From positions 124,001 through 188,000 of the forward strand of contig NZ_JAIMIB010000006.1 of the NCBI RefSeq assembly GCF_019966515.1: a DNA stretch of 64,000 nt. The letters run 5' to 3'. A program made the translations under genes and the position numbers. The notes beneath the pieces are model-generated. The model worked only from the letters and a program-made list of their open reading frames with translations. It made no database searches and was not told the DNA's origin. This document shows positions 51,170 to 60,514 of this stretch, one piece after another (positions within the stretch are counted from its first letter, which is position 1; each line of letters starts with the position of its first letter). The DNA comes from Roseovarius aestuarii. Lineage in GTDB: Bacteria; Pseudomonadota; Alphaproteobacteria; Rhodobacterales; Rhodobacteraceae.

Positions 51170-51900
51170 TGATGCGTTTCGAGGGGCAAACTGCGCTGGT
51201 CACCGGGGCATCCAGTGGCATGGGACAAGCCACGGCGCAAATGCTGGCCAATCAGGGCGCACGCGTTTTTACCGCACAGCGTGGTGAGGCGGCGCATGAG
51301 GTGATCCTCGCGGATTTTGCCGATCCGGCGACGCCTGAGAAAGTCATCGCCCATATCGCGCAGGCCGCCGGGCGGCTTGATATCCTGATCAACAATGCCG
51401 GTGTCATGCGCGAAGGCACCGTGGACGAAGGCAGCGAGGACGACTGGCATCTGCAATTGCAGGTCAACTTGACTGCGCCTTACCTGCTCATACGCCACGC
51501 CATGCCGCTCCTGAAACAAGGCGGCGGTGCAATCGTTAATGTGGGCTCCATCGAGGGGCTGGGATCGAACCCCCGGCATCCGGCCTATTGCGCCTCAAAG
51601 GCGGGGCTGCACGGGCTGACCCGCGCGGTGGCGGTCGATCACGGCCCCGATGGTGTACGTTGCAACGCGGTGGCGCCGGGCTGGATCGACACGCCGCTCA
51701 ATGTCGATTTCATCAACAGCATGGGTGACCCGGACCAATTCCGCAAAGAGATCGGGCACATCCACCCCATTCGTCGTACCGGCGCGCCCGAAGAGGTGGC
51801 CCGATTAATCTGCTGGCTGGCCTCGGATGATGCGAGTTTTGTCACCGGTCAGATCTACACCATCGACGGTGGCCGCACCGCGCAATTGAGCCTGCCATGA
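51166..51900 (+). CDS. Short-chain dehydrogenase/reductase (second of two)
   Basis: A 244-residue classical SDR with TGASSGMG at about residue 16 for NAD(P) binding, INNAGVMREG, and the catalytic set Ser (NVGSIEGLG), Tyr and Lys (HPAYCASKAGLHGLTRAVAV). It ends in the usual SFVTGQIYTIDGGRTAQ. Three ATG codons overlap the previous stop; the first (51166) is used. It differs clearly from the first SDR, so this is not a recent duplication. The substrate is unknown. Confidence 0.9.
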   Translation: MMMRFEGQTALVTGASSGMGQATAQMLANQGARVFTAQRGEAAHEVILADFADPATPEKVIAHIAQAAGRLDILINNAGVMREGTVDEGSEDDWHLQLQVNLTAPYLLIRHAMPLLKQGGGAIVNVGSIEGLGSNPRHPAYCASKAGLHGLTRAVAVDHGPDGVRCNAVAPGWIDTPLNVDFINSMGDPDQFRKEIGHIHPIRRTGAPEEVARLICWLASDDASFVTGQIYTIDGGRTAQLSLP

Positions 51901-53228
51901 AAGTCAATCGCCTGCCTGTCGACACCGGTATTTCCGGTTGGAATGCCATCCTGCCCACACCTGACGCGCCAGATGAACTGAGCGATAACATTACCGCCGA
52001 TTGGCTGGTGATCGGCGGCGGCTTCGCAGGTCTTTCTGCGGTGCGACGGTTATCCATTCTGCATCCGGGGGATCGCATCGTGTTGTTGGAGGCCAAACGC
52101 ATCGCGGACGGCCCCGCCGGGCGCAACACCGGTTTCATGATCGACCTGCCGCATCACCTGACCTCGGTGGGATATGGCGGCCAGATGGAACGTGACCGCA
52201 AGGATGCTGCTGCCAACCGCGCGGCGATTGAATTCGCCGCCGAGATGGCAGCCGAGTTCAACCTGAGCCAGGAGGCTTTCGACCGTCCGGGCAAGATCAA
52301 TGCCGCCGCTTCGGATCATGGCCACGCACACAATCTGGAATATTCGCAGCACCTGACCAATCTGGGTGAGGTGCATGAGATGTTGGATGCGAGCCAGATG
52401 CGGGCAATCACTGGAAGCGACTATTATCAAAGCGGCCTGGTGACCCCGGGTGCTGGCCTCGTTCAGCCCGCGCTTTATGTGCGTAATGTAGCAAAAGGTC
52501 TGAAGTCCAACAGTGTAAGCATTTACGAAAACGCCCCGGTGATCCGGTTGCAGAGGGATCGCGACTGGACAGCAGTAACACCGCTGGGCTCGGTCAGCGC
52601 CCCCAAGGTCATTCTGGCGGTGAACGGCCATGCTAACAGCTTCGGTCACTTCAAGAGCCGGTTGATGCATATCCATCTCTACGGCTCGATGACCCGCGCC
52701 CTGACCGCTGATGAGGTTCGGCGCCTTGGCGGTGATCGCCGATGGGGCCTGACGCCTGCCGATCCGATGGGCTCCACCGTGCGGCGTATCTCGGGCACCG
52801 GTGGCGACCGGATTATTATGCGCAACCGGTTCAGCTATGATCCGTCCATGCAGGTGAGCAAAGCCAAGGTTGGCCGGATGGCGCGTGATCACGAAAACAG
52901 CTTTGCAGCGCGGTTTCCGATGCTCAAGGATGTCGAGATGGAGTTTAGCTGGGGCGGGCGGCTCTGTCTCAGCCGGAACGGTGCGCCTGCGCTTGGGGAG
53001 GTGGAAGAGGGGCTCTATTCCGCCTGTTGTCAGAACGGGCTGGGCGTCGCCAAGGGGACGCTGCATGGTATGTTGATGGCCGATCTGGCGTCAGATGTCA
53101 GTTCGGAATTGCTGGATCAGGTGATGGATCAGCCCCAACCTGCGCGCTTGCCGCCCGAGCCATTTGCCACCCTTGGTGCCAAGGCGGTGCTGCGGTGGAG
53201 CGAATACAAAGCAGGGCGTGAAATCTAG
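51897..53228 (+). CDS. FAD-dependent amine oxidase/dehydrogenase (DAO fold, PuuB-like)
   Basis: A 443-residue flavoprotein. The FAD motif VIGGGFAGLSAVRRLS is near residue 38, preceded by an N-terminal extension typical of PuuB-like oxidases. The substrate-side region includes AGRNTGFMIDLPHHLTSVGY, and the C-terminal flavin segment is CCQNGLGVAKGTLHGMLMAD. Members oxidise secondary amines or D-amino acids. In this operon it could oxidise the D-configured imino acid produced after epimerisation and demethylation, or remove an N-methyl group as formaldehyde. It is the last gene of the coupled run, and a hairpin follows. Confidence 0.88.
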   Translation: MKVNRLPVDTGISGWNAILPTPDAPDELSDNITADWLVIGGGFAGLSAVRRLSILHPGDRIVLLEAKRIADGPAGRNTGFMIDLPHHLTSVGYGGQMERDRKDAAANRAAIEFAAEMAAEFNLSQEAFDRPGKINAAASDHGHAHNLEYSQHLTNLGEVHEMLDASQMRAITGSDYYQSGLVTPGAGLVQPALYVRNVAKGLKSNSVSIYENAPVIRLQRDRDWTAVTPLGSVSAPKVILAVNGHANSFGHFKSRLMHIHLYGSMTRALTADEVRRLGGDRRWGLTPADPMGSTVRRISGTGGDRIIMRNRFSYDPSMQVSKAKVGRMARDHENSFAARFPMLKDVEMEFSWGGRLCLSRNGAPALGEVEEGLYSACCQNGLGVAKGTLHGMLMADLASDVSSELLDQVMDQPQPARLPPEPFATLGAKAVLRWSEYKAGREI

Positions 53229-53332
53229 GGTCGTTAGCCGCTGCGTAGGCGACAATTACTGAAGGTCAGCCCGCAAATCCAACTACATCGGTGAGAAATG
53301 TTCACAAGCATTTCGTGGCCTAGAAAGTGGTT

Positions 53333-53372
53333 CGCGTCGCCCGGTTCCAATCTAGAAACGGGGCGACACGCG
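53333..53372. terminator. Hairpin between convergent genes (betaine operon and ccr)
   Basis: CGCGTCGCCC (53333-53342) pairs with GGGCGACACGCG (53361-53372), leaving a two-base bulge and an 18-base loop. No T tract is adjacent. A second small inverted repeat, GAAATG/CATTTC, lies at 53294-53313. Placed between two converging transcripts, these are reasonable bidirectional transcript-end structures, but the assignment is weak. Confidence 0.4.
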
Positions 53373-53375
53373 ACT

Positions 53376-54662
53376 TCATTTCCCGGCGTCGACCACGTCT
53401 TCGACAGTGCGCAGGCCGGTTTTAGGTGACTGAACCAGCACCGCCATGTTGCCGGGCTTGTGCTCGTTCCGGCGCATTTTCACATGCGCCGCCGGAATCT
53501 CATCCCAAGGGAAGACCTCGGACATGCAGGGATCAAGCCGGCGCTCGACCATCAGCTGGTTGGCTGCCGCCGCCTGTTTCAGGTGGGCGAAATGCGAGCC
53601 CTGCAGACGCTTCTGGTGCATCCAGATATAGCGCACGTCGAAGGTACAGTTATACCCCGTCGTCCCGGCGCAGATCACGACCATGCCACCCTTCTTGCAG
53701 ACGAAGCTGGACACAGGGAAGGTCGCCTCGCCTGGATGCTCGAAAACGATGTCAACATTGTTGCCCTTGCCGGTGATGTCCCAGATCGCCTTTCCGAACT
53801 TGCGGGTTTCCTTGAACCAGTCGGCGTATTCCGGCGTGTTGACCGTGGGCAGCTGGCCCCAGCAGTTGAAATCCTTGCGGTTGATCACGCCCTTGGCACC
53901 CAGGTCCATCACGAACTGGCGCTTGTCTTCGTCGCTGATGACACCGATGGCGTTGCCGCCCGCCGCGTTAATCAGTTGGATCGCATAGGAGCCCAGACCG
54001 CCCGAGGCGCCCCAGACCAGCACGTTCTGGCCGGGCTTGAGCTCGTGCGGGTGGTGGCCAAAGAGCATCCGGTAGGCTGTGGCAAGCGTCAGCGTATAGC
54101 AGGCGCTTTCTTCCCAGGTCAGGTGCTTGGGGCGCTTCAGCAATTGCTGCGCCTGCACACAGGTGAACTGCGCGAAGGAGCCATCGGGGGTCTCGTAGCC
54201 CCAGATCCGCTGGCTGGGCGAATACATCGGGTCGCCGCCATTGCAATGCTCGTCATCGCCGTCATCCTGGTTGCAGTGGATCACGACCTCGTCACCCACT
54301 TTCCAGCTCTTGACCTTGTCGCCCACCGCCCAGACGATGCCCGAGGCATCGGAGCCTGCGATATGGTAATCGGCCCCGTGGACATCGAACATGCTGATCG
54401 GGATACCAAGCCCCGCCCAGATGCCATTATAGTTCACGCCTGCGGCCATCACCAGGACAAGCACCTCGTGGCTGTCAGGCTGGGGCACATCGACCACCTC
54501 CAGCTGCATCGCCTGATCAGGCTCGCCCTGACGTTCGCGGCGAATGGCCCAGGCATACATCTGCTTCGGTACGTATCCTACCGGAGGCATTTCGCCTATT
54601 TCGTACAAATCTTTCTCGGGCGCGTCATAAGGCGCGATGCCGGTTTCTTTATCCAAAGCCAT
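53376..54662 (-). CDS. ccr: Crotonyl-CoA carboxylase/reductase
   Basis: This 428-residue enzyme reductively carboxylates crotonyl-CoA to ethylmalonyl-CoA with NADPH, the key step of the ethylmalonyl-CoA pathway for acetate assimilation. It is a zinc-free MDR protein. Features are AAGVNYNGIWAGLGIPISMF, the NADPH motif VWGASGGLGSYAIQ, CNQDDGDDEHCNGGDPM and the family-specific VFEHPGEATFPVSSFVCKKG. The ATG at 54662 follows GGAGG. The ecm gene lies about 2.3 kb away on the opposite strand, so the pathway genes are clustered but not in one operon. Confidence 0.96.
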   Translation of the reverse strand: MALDKETGIAPYDAPEKDLYEIGEMPPVGYVPKQMYAWAIRRERQGEPDQAMQLEVVDVPQPDSHEVLVLVMAAGVNYNGIWAGLGIPISMFDVHGADYHIAGSDASGIVWAVGDKVKSWKVGDEVVIHCNQDDGDDEHCNGGDPMYSPSQRIWGYETPDGSFAQFTCVQAQQLLKRPKHLTWEESACYTLTLATAYRMLFGHHPHELKPGQNVLVWGASGGLGSYAIQLINAAGGNAIGVISDEDKRQFVMDLGAKGVINRKDFNCWGQLPTVNTPEYADWFKETRKFGKAIWDITGKGNNVDIVFEHPGEATFPVSSFVCKKGGMVVICAGTTGYNCTFDVRYIWMHQKRLQGSHFAHLKQAAAANQLMVERRLDPCMSEVFPWDEIPAAHVKMRRNEHKPGNMAVLVQSPKTGLRTVEDVVDAGK

Positions 54663-54804
54663 CTGGGCCTCCATATCAGAGCATTTTGCCGCGATGCAGA
54701 ATCGCGATTTCCGGGCCATAACTAGCGGCGGACACGCAATAATGCAATCCTGTTGGGTCAGTTTTTGTAACTTTATAACCGAGCAGTTGCAGAAAAATTA
54801 GCAT

Positions 54805-56175
54805 TTACTCGCTGCGAGTGCGAAATAGATGCTCTATCGAGGCAGCATAATAGGCCACGATCGGGCGTTGCCGCTCGATCAGCGTAATCTGTCCGTCCCG
54901 GTCCTCAACCAATTTACGCTTCACCAGGTTGCGCAACCCGACTTCGACCGCATATTCGCCATCGTCGCGCGGCATGTGAATATGCGCCTGCGGAAGCTCG
55001 GTCATCATCCGCTCGACCTCGGCCTGCAGTTCATCGAGGCGCATCTGCCCGTCTGAGCGGATCAAAGCGCGCGCCACCAACGGCACCGGCAACACGGGCA
55101 CCTCCTCCCCGATTCGCGTCATCAGCAGGCGGGCAAGGTCCTTGACGTCACCCCGGGGATGGCTCCGCCGAAATTCGTTCAGGGATACCGGCGCACCGAA
55201 ACTGGCCGCGGCATAGCCGTGGCGGTGATACTTACCGGTGATGCGCAACCGGATCTGGCGAAAGATGAAGCGGGTGATCACACTGATCCTCGCCCGGAAG
55301 CGCCGTTCGCCCCGTTGCCCGGCTGCCACAAGGATGCGGTCTTCGAACACCCGATCATAATTCACCGCGACCGGCACAAAGACGACATCGCGGCCCTCAT
55401 CATTGCGGCCCTCCACGATATATTTGAGCAGGCCCAGCTTCGGCGGCGCCAGTTTGCCGTCCAGGCTTAGCCCGCCTTCCGGAAACATCGCCTGAGTGAC
55501 CCCGCCATCAGTGGCAAGCCCGACATACCGCGCCAGTACCTTGCGATAGAGATCGTTGCGCGATTTGCGCCGGATGAAATAGGCCCCCATCGCCTTGATC
55601 AGCTTGCTCAGCGGCCAGACTCGCGCCCATTCACCGACGGCGTAACTAAGCGCTGAGCGTTCCGCCGCCAGCCAGGTCACCAGCACGTAATCCATATTCG
55701 AGCGATGGTTCATCACGAAAACGACCGTCGCGTCCTTGTCGACCTTGCTTAGCGAGGCCTCATCAAAATGACCCAGCCGCACGCGGTAAAGCGAACTGCT
55801 CAGCCATTTGGCCAGCTTGATCGCAACCCCGAAATAAGCGCTGGCGGAAAACCCGGGCACGATTTCACGCGCGTAGCGCTTGGCCTGCTCAAAGGCGACA
55901 TTTTCTGGTATCCCCTCGGTCTGGGCATGTTCTGCAACCGCTTGTGAAACCTCGGGATCGTAGATCAACCGCTGAATCATATCGTAGCGTCGCGCCAGTT
56001 TGAACGGTTCGATCGGACGCTCCAGCCGCTGGTTCAGACGGGTGACAACCCGCTCCATCCGCCGCCGGAAGAACCAGCGCACTGACGGAAACAGAAAATG
56101 CGAGGCAAAGGTCACCGCCGCGAACAGCAATAGCAGCACCAGCGCCCAAAGCGGCATTTCAACAGCACGTGTCAT
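54805..56175 (-). CDS. Glycerol-3-phosphate acyltransferase-like membrane enzyme (PlsB/PlsC fold)
   Basis: A 456-residue acyltransferase with an N-terminal membrane segment (LWALVLLLLFAAVTFASHFL). The catalytic motif NHRSNMD has His157 and Asp162, FPEGG supplies the phosphate-binding part, and VFVPVAVNYDRVFED follows. The N-terminal helical extension and the length fit the PlsB-like group more than the short PlsC enzymes. It should transfer acyl chains to glycerol 3-phosphate or a lysophospholipid at the inner membrane. The ATG at 56175 is the natural start. Confidence 0.85.
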   Translation of the reverse strand: MTRAVEMPLWALVLLLLFAAVTFASHFLFPSVRWFFRRRMERVVTRLNQRLERPIEPFKLARRYDMIQRLIYDPEVSQAVAEHAQTEGIPENVAFEQAKRYAREIVPGFSASAYFGVAIKLAKWLSSSLYRVRLGHFDEASLSKVDKDATVVFVMNHRSNMDYVLVTWLAAERSALSYAVGEWARVWPLSKLIKAMGAYFIRRKSRNDLYRKVLARYVGLATDGGVTQAMFPEGGLSLDGKLAPPKLGLLKYIVEGRNDEGRDVVFVPVAVNYDRVFEDRILVAAGQRGERRFRARISVITRFIFRQIRLRITGKYHRHGYAAASFGAPVSLNEFRRSHPRGDVKDLARLLMTRIGEEVPVLPVPLVARALIRSDGQMRLDELQAEVERMMTELPQAHIHMPRDDGEYAVEVGLRNLVKRKLVEDRDGQITLIERQRPIVAYYAASIEHLFRTRSE

Positions 56176-56227
56176 GCGAGAGACTCTTGCAGTATTGGCA
56201 CGCAGGGTAAATATCTGTTCGGCAATA

Positions 56228-56833
56228 ATGAATGAGGATATCGTGGCAGACTTTTCGATCCGCGCGGGTTTTGCAGAAACCGACCTTGCACGTGCCGCAG
56301 TGCTTTACTGGGATGCCTTCAAGGGCAAATTGGGCAAAATCATGGGTCCGGACGAGCGTGCCTGCGGGTTCTTCGCGACGACCATGAACGCGGAATATGC
56401 GCTTTCGGCGGTGGACCAGAGCGGAGAACTCCTTGGCATCGCCGGGTTCAAGACCAACAAAGGCAGCTTGACCGGCGGTTCCTTACGCGACATGACTCGC
56501 GTCTACGGCTGGGTTGGCGGTACATGGCGTGGGCTGCTTCTGTCGGCACTTGAGCGAGACGTGCAGCCCGGCATTCTGTTGATGGACGGGATCTGTGTCG
56601 GCGCGGCGGCGCGTGGCAAAGGTGTGGGCACCGCGCTGCTGAGCGCGATAAAATCCCACGCGCGGCAATCCGGCCTTTCTACTGTCAGACTGGACGTGAT
56701 CGACAGCAACGCCGGCGCCCGCGCACTCTATGAACGCGAAGGGTTCGCCGCTATCGGTACCACCCATACCGGCTCCTTGCGGCATATCTTCGGCTTCCGT
56801 CAGGCGACAGCAATGCAATGCGACGTATCCTGA
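56228..56833 (+). CDS. GNAT-family N-acetyltransferase
   Basis: About 201 residues from the ATG at 56228. A GTG at 56243 with GAGGA five bases upstream is an equally good start. The acetyl-CoA-binding motif is GICVGAAARGKGVGTALLSA, followed by RLDVIDSNAGARALYEREGF, the classic GNAT C-terminal pattern. The substrate is unknown. It is divergent from the acyltransferase gene and precedes ecm by 95 bases on the same strand. Confidence 0.85.
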   Translation: MNEDIVADFSIRAGFAETDLARAAVLYWDAFKGKLGKIMGPDERACGFFATTMNAEYALSAVDQSGELLGIAGFKTNKGSLTGGSLRDMTRVYGWVGGTWRGLLLSALERDVQPGILLMDGICVGAAARGKGVGTALLSAIKSHARQSGLSTVRLDVIDSNAGARALYEREGFAAIGTTHTGSLRHIFGFRQATAMQCDVS

Positions 56834-56928
56834 ATGCCGCAACGCAGCGAATTGACATCGGCATAATCTTCCAAGTATCAATCGCCTGACGTAACAAAAT
56901 TGCGCAAGCTGATTCACGAGGCCCGTCC

Positions 56929-58896
56929 ATGTCGCAGATGCAGAAAGACCGACCCTGGCTGATCCGAACCTATGCCGGTCATTCCACCGCCAAGGCGTCA
57001 AACGCGCTCTACCGCTCGAACCTCGCCAAAGGTCAGACCGGCCTCAGTGTTGCTTTCGACCTGCCCACACAGACCGGCTATGACAGCGATCACGTGCTTG
57101 CACGCGGTGAGGTCGGCAAAGTCGGTGTGCCCATCTCGCATCTGGGCGATATGCGGGCGCTGTTCGACGATATCCCGCTGGATCAGATGAACACCTCGAT
57201 GACGATCAACGCCACAGCTCCCTGGCTGCTGGCGCTCTACATCGCTGTGGCCGAGGAGCAGGGCGCGGATATCGCCGCGCTGCAGGGCACGGTGCAGAAC
57301 GACCTGATCAAGGAATACCTCTCCCGCGGCACCTATATCTGCCCGCCGAAACCCAGCCTCAGGATGATCGGCGACGTGGCTGAATACTGCTACACGAACG
57401 TGCCGAAATGGAACCCGATGAACGTGTGTTCCTACCACCTGCAAGAGGCCGGTGCCACACCCGAGCAGGAACTGGCCTTTGCACTGGCCACCGCGATTGC
57501 CGTGCTGGACGAGCTGAAACCGCGTGTCCCGGCCGCCGATTTCCCCGCACTTGCGGGGCGGATCTCCTTCTTCGTCAACGCCGGCATCCGCTTCGTGACC
57601 GAGATGTGCAAGATGCGTGCCTTCGTCGATCTCTGGGATAAAATCCTGCAGGATCGCTACGGTGTCGAGGATCCGAAATTCCGCCGTTTCCGTTACGGCG
57701 TGCAGGTCAACTCGCTGGGTCTGACCGAACAGCAGCCCGAAAACAACGTCTACCGCATCCTGATCGAAATGCTGGCGGTGACGCTTTCGAAAAAGGCCCG
57801 CGCCCGCGCGGTACAGCTCCCGGCGTGGAACGAGGCGCTCGGCCTGCCCCGCCCTTGGGATCAGCAATGGTCGATGCGGATGCAACAGATCCTGGCCTAC
57901 GAGACCGACCTTTTGGAATTTGATGACCTTTTCGAAGGCAACCCGGCGGTCGATGCCAAGGTCGAAGCGCTGAAAGACGGCGCGCGGCACGAACTGGCCA
58001 ATCTGGGCAGCATGGGCGGCGCCATAGGTTCCATCGAGTACATGAAATCGCGGCTGGTGGATTCGAACGCCGAACGTCTGAATCGGATCGAAAAGAACGA
58101 AACCGTTGTCGTCGGCGTCAACAAATGGACACAAGGCGAGCCGAGCCCGCTGATGACCGGCGATGGTGGCATCATGGTGGTCGATCCGGCGGTCGAGGCC
58201 GAACAGATCGCGCGTCTGAACGAGTGGCGCAGTGACCGCGATGCCGAGGCGGTGAAAGCCGCGCTTGCCGAGCTGCGCGAGGCGGCGAACAAGGGCGAAA
58301 ACGTCATGCCCGCCTCGATCAAGGCCGCCAAGGTTGGGGTTACCACCGGCGAATGGGCGGCGCAGATGCGCCAGATTCACGGCGAATATCGCGGACCCAC
58401 CGGTGTGTCGGCTAGCCCGTCCAACAAAACCGAAGGGCTTGATGACATCCGCGACGCGGTGAACACGGTCAGCGACCGACTGGGCCGACGCCTCAAGTTC
58501 CTCGTCGGCAAGCCGGGGCTTGACGGGCATTCCAACGGCGCCGAACAGATCGCGTTCCGCGCCCGCGATTGCGGCATGGATATCGGCTATGAGGGCATCC
58601 GCCTGACCCCGGAAGAGATCGTTAATGCCGCGCTCGAGGACAAGGCGCATGTGGTCGGCCTCTCGATCCTCTCCGGCTCGCACCTGCCGCTGGTCGAAGA
58701 TCTGATGGAGCGGATGCGCGCCGCAGGTCTGGGGGACGTACCTGTGATCGTGGGTGGCATTATCCCCGACGATGACGCTAGGCGGCTGTTGGAAATGGGC
58801 GTCGCGCGGGTCTACACCCCCAAGGATTTTGAGCTGAACACGATCATGATGGACATCGTAACGCTGGCGGATCCCAAGGCCGTCGCCGCCGAATAA
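56929..58896 (+). CDS. ecm: Ethylmalonyl-CoA mutase (B12-dependent)
   Basis: A 655-residue coenzyme-B12 mutase converting ethylmalonyl-CoA to methylsuccinyl-CoA. The substrate-binding barrel is the N-terminal part (LSVAFDLPTQTGYDSDHVLA, DMRALFDDIPLDQMNTSMTI), with the family pattern GTVQNDLIKEYLSRGTY. The C-terminal B12 domain has the DxHxxG motif at residues 532-537 (KPGLDGHSNGAEQ), including cobalt ligand His534. The single-chain length and near absence of an N-terminal extension distinguish it from methylmalonyl-CoA mutase. It acts one step after Ccr and an epimerase. Confidence 0.95.
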   Translation: MSQMQKDRPWLIRTYAGHSTAKASNALYRSNLAKGQTGLSVAFDLPTQTGYDSDHVLARGEVGKVGVPISHLGDMRALFDDIPLDQMNTSMTINATAPWLLALYIAVAEEQGADIAALQGTVQNDLIKEYLSRGTYICPPKPSLRMIGDVAEYCYTNVPKWNPMNVCSYHLQEAGATPEQELAFALATAIAVLDELKPRVPAADFPALAGRISFFVNAGIRFVTEMCKMRAFVDLWDKILQDRYGVEDPKFRRFRYGVQVNSLGLTEQQPENNVYRILIEMLAVTLSKKARARAVQLPAWNEALGLPRPWDQQWSMRMQQILAYETDLLEFDDLFEGNPAVDAKVEALKDGARHELANLGSMGGAIGSIEYMKSRLVDSNAERLNRIEKNETVVVGVNKWTQGEPSPLMTGDGGIMVVDPAVEAEQIARLNEWRSDRDAEAVKAALAELREAANKGENVMPASIKAAKVGVTTGEWAAQMRQIHGEYRGPTGVSASPSNKTEGLDDIRDAVNTVSDRLGRRLKFLVGKPGLDGHSNGAEQIAFRARDCGMDIGYEGIRLTPEEIVNAALEDKAHVVGLSILSGSHLPLVEDLMERMRAAGLGDVPVIVGGIIPDDDARRLLEMGVARVYTPKDFELNTIMMDIVTLADPKAVAAE

Positions 58897-58917
58897 CCCC
58901 GACCGGGTATGTGGTAG

Positions 58918-58936
58918 GGTGGGGTTTCACCCCGCC
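58918..58936 (+). terminator. Hairpin after ecm
   Basis: GGTGGGGT and ACCCCGCC pair around the 3-base loop TTC, with one G-T pair. It lies 22 bases after the ecm stop and has no T tract. It is possibly a weak terminator or a dispersed repeat. Confidence 0.4.
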
Positions 58937-59117
58937 GCGCGCCCGGTTAGTTCCTACCCGCGCGCCGCATGTCAGCATCTCGCACCGACGTAATACCGAC
59001 TTCGAAACTGCTCTATTTCAGCGTATTAAACTCGATTCGCGCCACCAGGCGCCAGACATGCCGTTGCCTTTGGAAATTTCGGGTCTAGAGTGGCCGCGAT
59101 TGACCTGAGGACACGCC

Positions 59118-59960
59118 ATGACCATCCCCTCCGACGCCGAAACCCGCCGCGCTGTGAAGCCGGTGATCTGCTATCCCAACGACACCCTGCCAGCGCCCGA
59201 TCTGGCACTCTATCAGGCCGCGCGGGCGACGGCGGAAAAGACCGATGAGGTTCTGATCCCCGCCCGCAAGGCCGCCTGCTTCCGGGTGCCCGCTGGGCAT
59301 TTCTTTCGCATCAGTTCGATCGAAGGGCCGCAGGTGGGTGATTTAAACCTGTGGAATTCAAATGACCTGTCCGAGCGTTTCTACTCGGGCAAATCTCGCG
59401 CGCTGCATGGCACCCATCTTACAGTGGGCGAACGGATGTGGTCCTCGTTCCCGACGTTGCGCCCGATGGCGACGATCACCACCGATACGCTGGGCTGGTA
59501 CGGGATCGACGAATTCGGCGGCTCGGTCCATGATGTGATTGGCACCAGATGCGACCCTTATACCGGCAATCTGCTGAGCGGCACGCACTATCACCATTGC
59601 TGTCATTCCAATCTTATCAGGGCCTTAGCCGAAGATACCGGCATGTCGTACGCCGAGGCCGAACCGCATGTGCATGATGTCCTCAACGTCTTCATGTGCA
59701 CCGGTTTTACCCGCGACACCGGGCAATATTTCATGAAAGCCAGCCCCGTCCGCCCCGGCGATCACCTTGAATTCTTTGCAGAAATTGACCTTCTGGGCGC
59801 GCTTTCGGCCTGCCCGGGCGGGGATTGTTCGTCGGAACATTCCAGCGACGAGGCGGCATGTTACCCGCTGCTGGTCGAGGTTTTCGCCCCCGCCCCTGGC
59901 ACGCTGGACGGCTGGCAAAGCCCGCCGGTCAACGGCTATAATCGCCAACACAAGGATTGA
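59118..59960 (+). CDS. DUF1989 protein (urea-carboxylase-associated family)
   Basis: A 280-residue cytoplasmic protein. Diagnostic pieces are IPARKAACFRVPAGHFFRIS, GPQVGDLNLWN, GWYGIDEFGGSVHDVIGTRC and HHCCHSNLIRALAE. The cysteines and histidines of CDPYTGNLLSGTHYHHCCHS probably bind metal. Family members accompany urea carboxylase and are reported to act as guanidine-related or carboxyguanidine deiminases, usually as a pair. Here it stands alone without urea carboxylase or allophanate hydrolase, so the function is open. Confidence 0.85.
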   Translation: MTIPSDAETRRAVKPVICYPNDTLPAPDLALYQAARATAEKTDEVLIPARKAACFRVPAGHFFRISSIEGPQVGDLNLWNSNDLSERFYSGKSRALHGTHLTVGERMWSSFPTLRPMATITTDTLGWYGIDEFGGSVHDVIGTRCDPYTGNLLSGTHYHHCCHSNLIRALAEDTGMSYAEAEPHVHDVLNVFMCTGFTRDTGQYFMKASPVRPGDHLEFFAEIDLLGALSACPGGDCSSEHSSDEAACYPLLVEVFAPAPGTLDGWQSPPVNGYNRQHKD

Positions 59961-59985
59961 CGCAACCTGTTGAAAATGAGGGGTT

Positions 59986-60435
59986 TTACGGCCGCGCATA
60001 TTTGATGAACGGGGTCAGCGTGGCGATCCGGTCATAGAGTTTCCGGGCCTCTTTGTTGAAATCCTGCGTCAGCCAGTACACCGACGGACAGCCATCCGTA
60101 TCGGCGGCGGCATAGACCGCCTCGATCAGTTTCCGGCCAACACCAGTGCCCCGCACCGCAGGGTCGGCATAGAGATCCTGCAGATAGCAGACATCCTCAA
60201 GCCGCCAGTTATGAGCGTGGTAGATGTAGTGCACCAGTCCTACCAGATCGCCCCCTTGTACCGCCACGAAAGCCTTTTGGTTCTGATGCTTATGAGAACA
60301 GAGCCTCTCGAACGTGGCTTCGTATACCGCCTCGGATACGTTGCTCTCATAGAATTCCAGATAAGCGGTCCAGAGGGCGCGCCATTGCGCCCTGTCGCCG
60401 GGTTCGATGGGGCGAATGGTGACGTGATCTGACAT
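59986..60435 (-). CDS. GNAT-family N-acetyltransferase
   Basis: A 149-residue acetyltransferase. The coenzyme-binding segment is VCYLQDLYADPAVRGTGVGR then KLIEAVYAAADTDGCPSVYW, and LTQDFNKEARKLYDRIA forms the last part of the fold. It resembles the group acting on polyamines, histones or small amines, but the substrate cannot be told. The stop converges with the DUF1989 gene. The upstream region carries striking repeats (60515-60560) that may regulate it. Confidence 0.88.
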   Translation of the reverse strand: MSDHVTIRPIEPGDRAQWRALWTAYLEFYESNVSEAVYEATFERLCSHKHQNQKAFVAVQGGDLVGLVHYIYHAHNWRLEDVCYLQDLYADPAVRGTGVGRKLIEAVYAAADTDGCPSVYWLTQDFNKEARKLYDRIATLTPFIKYARP

Positions 60436-60514
60436 GGTGGGCCTTGAATTTGATGGCGTTCAAGCCGAATCCTACGCCGGAATTTCAGGGAAAACCACGA
60501 CAAAGGTTAAGGGC

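Noticed and set aside
56998..58683. Long 561-codon reading frame on the minus strand opposite ecm
   Set aside because: It is the antisense reading of a clear B12-dependent mutase, with His/Arg/Gly-rich low-quality protein sequence. This is a common artefact in GC-rich genomes.
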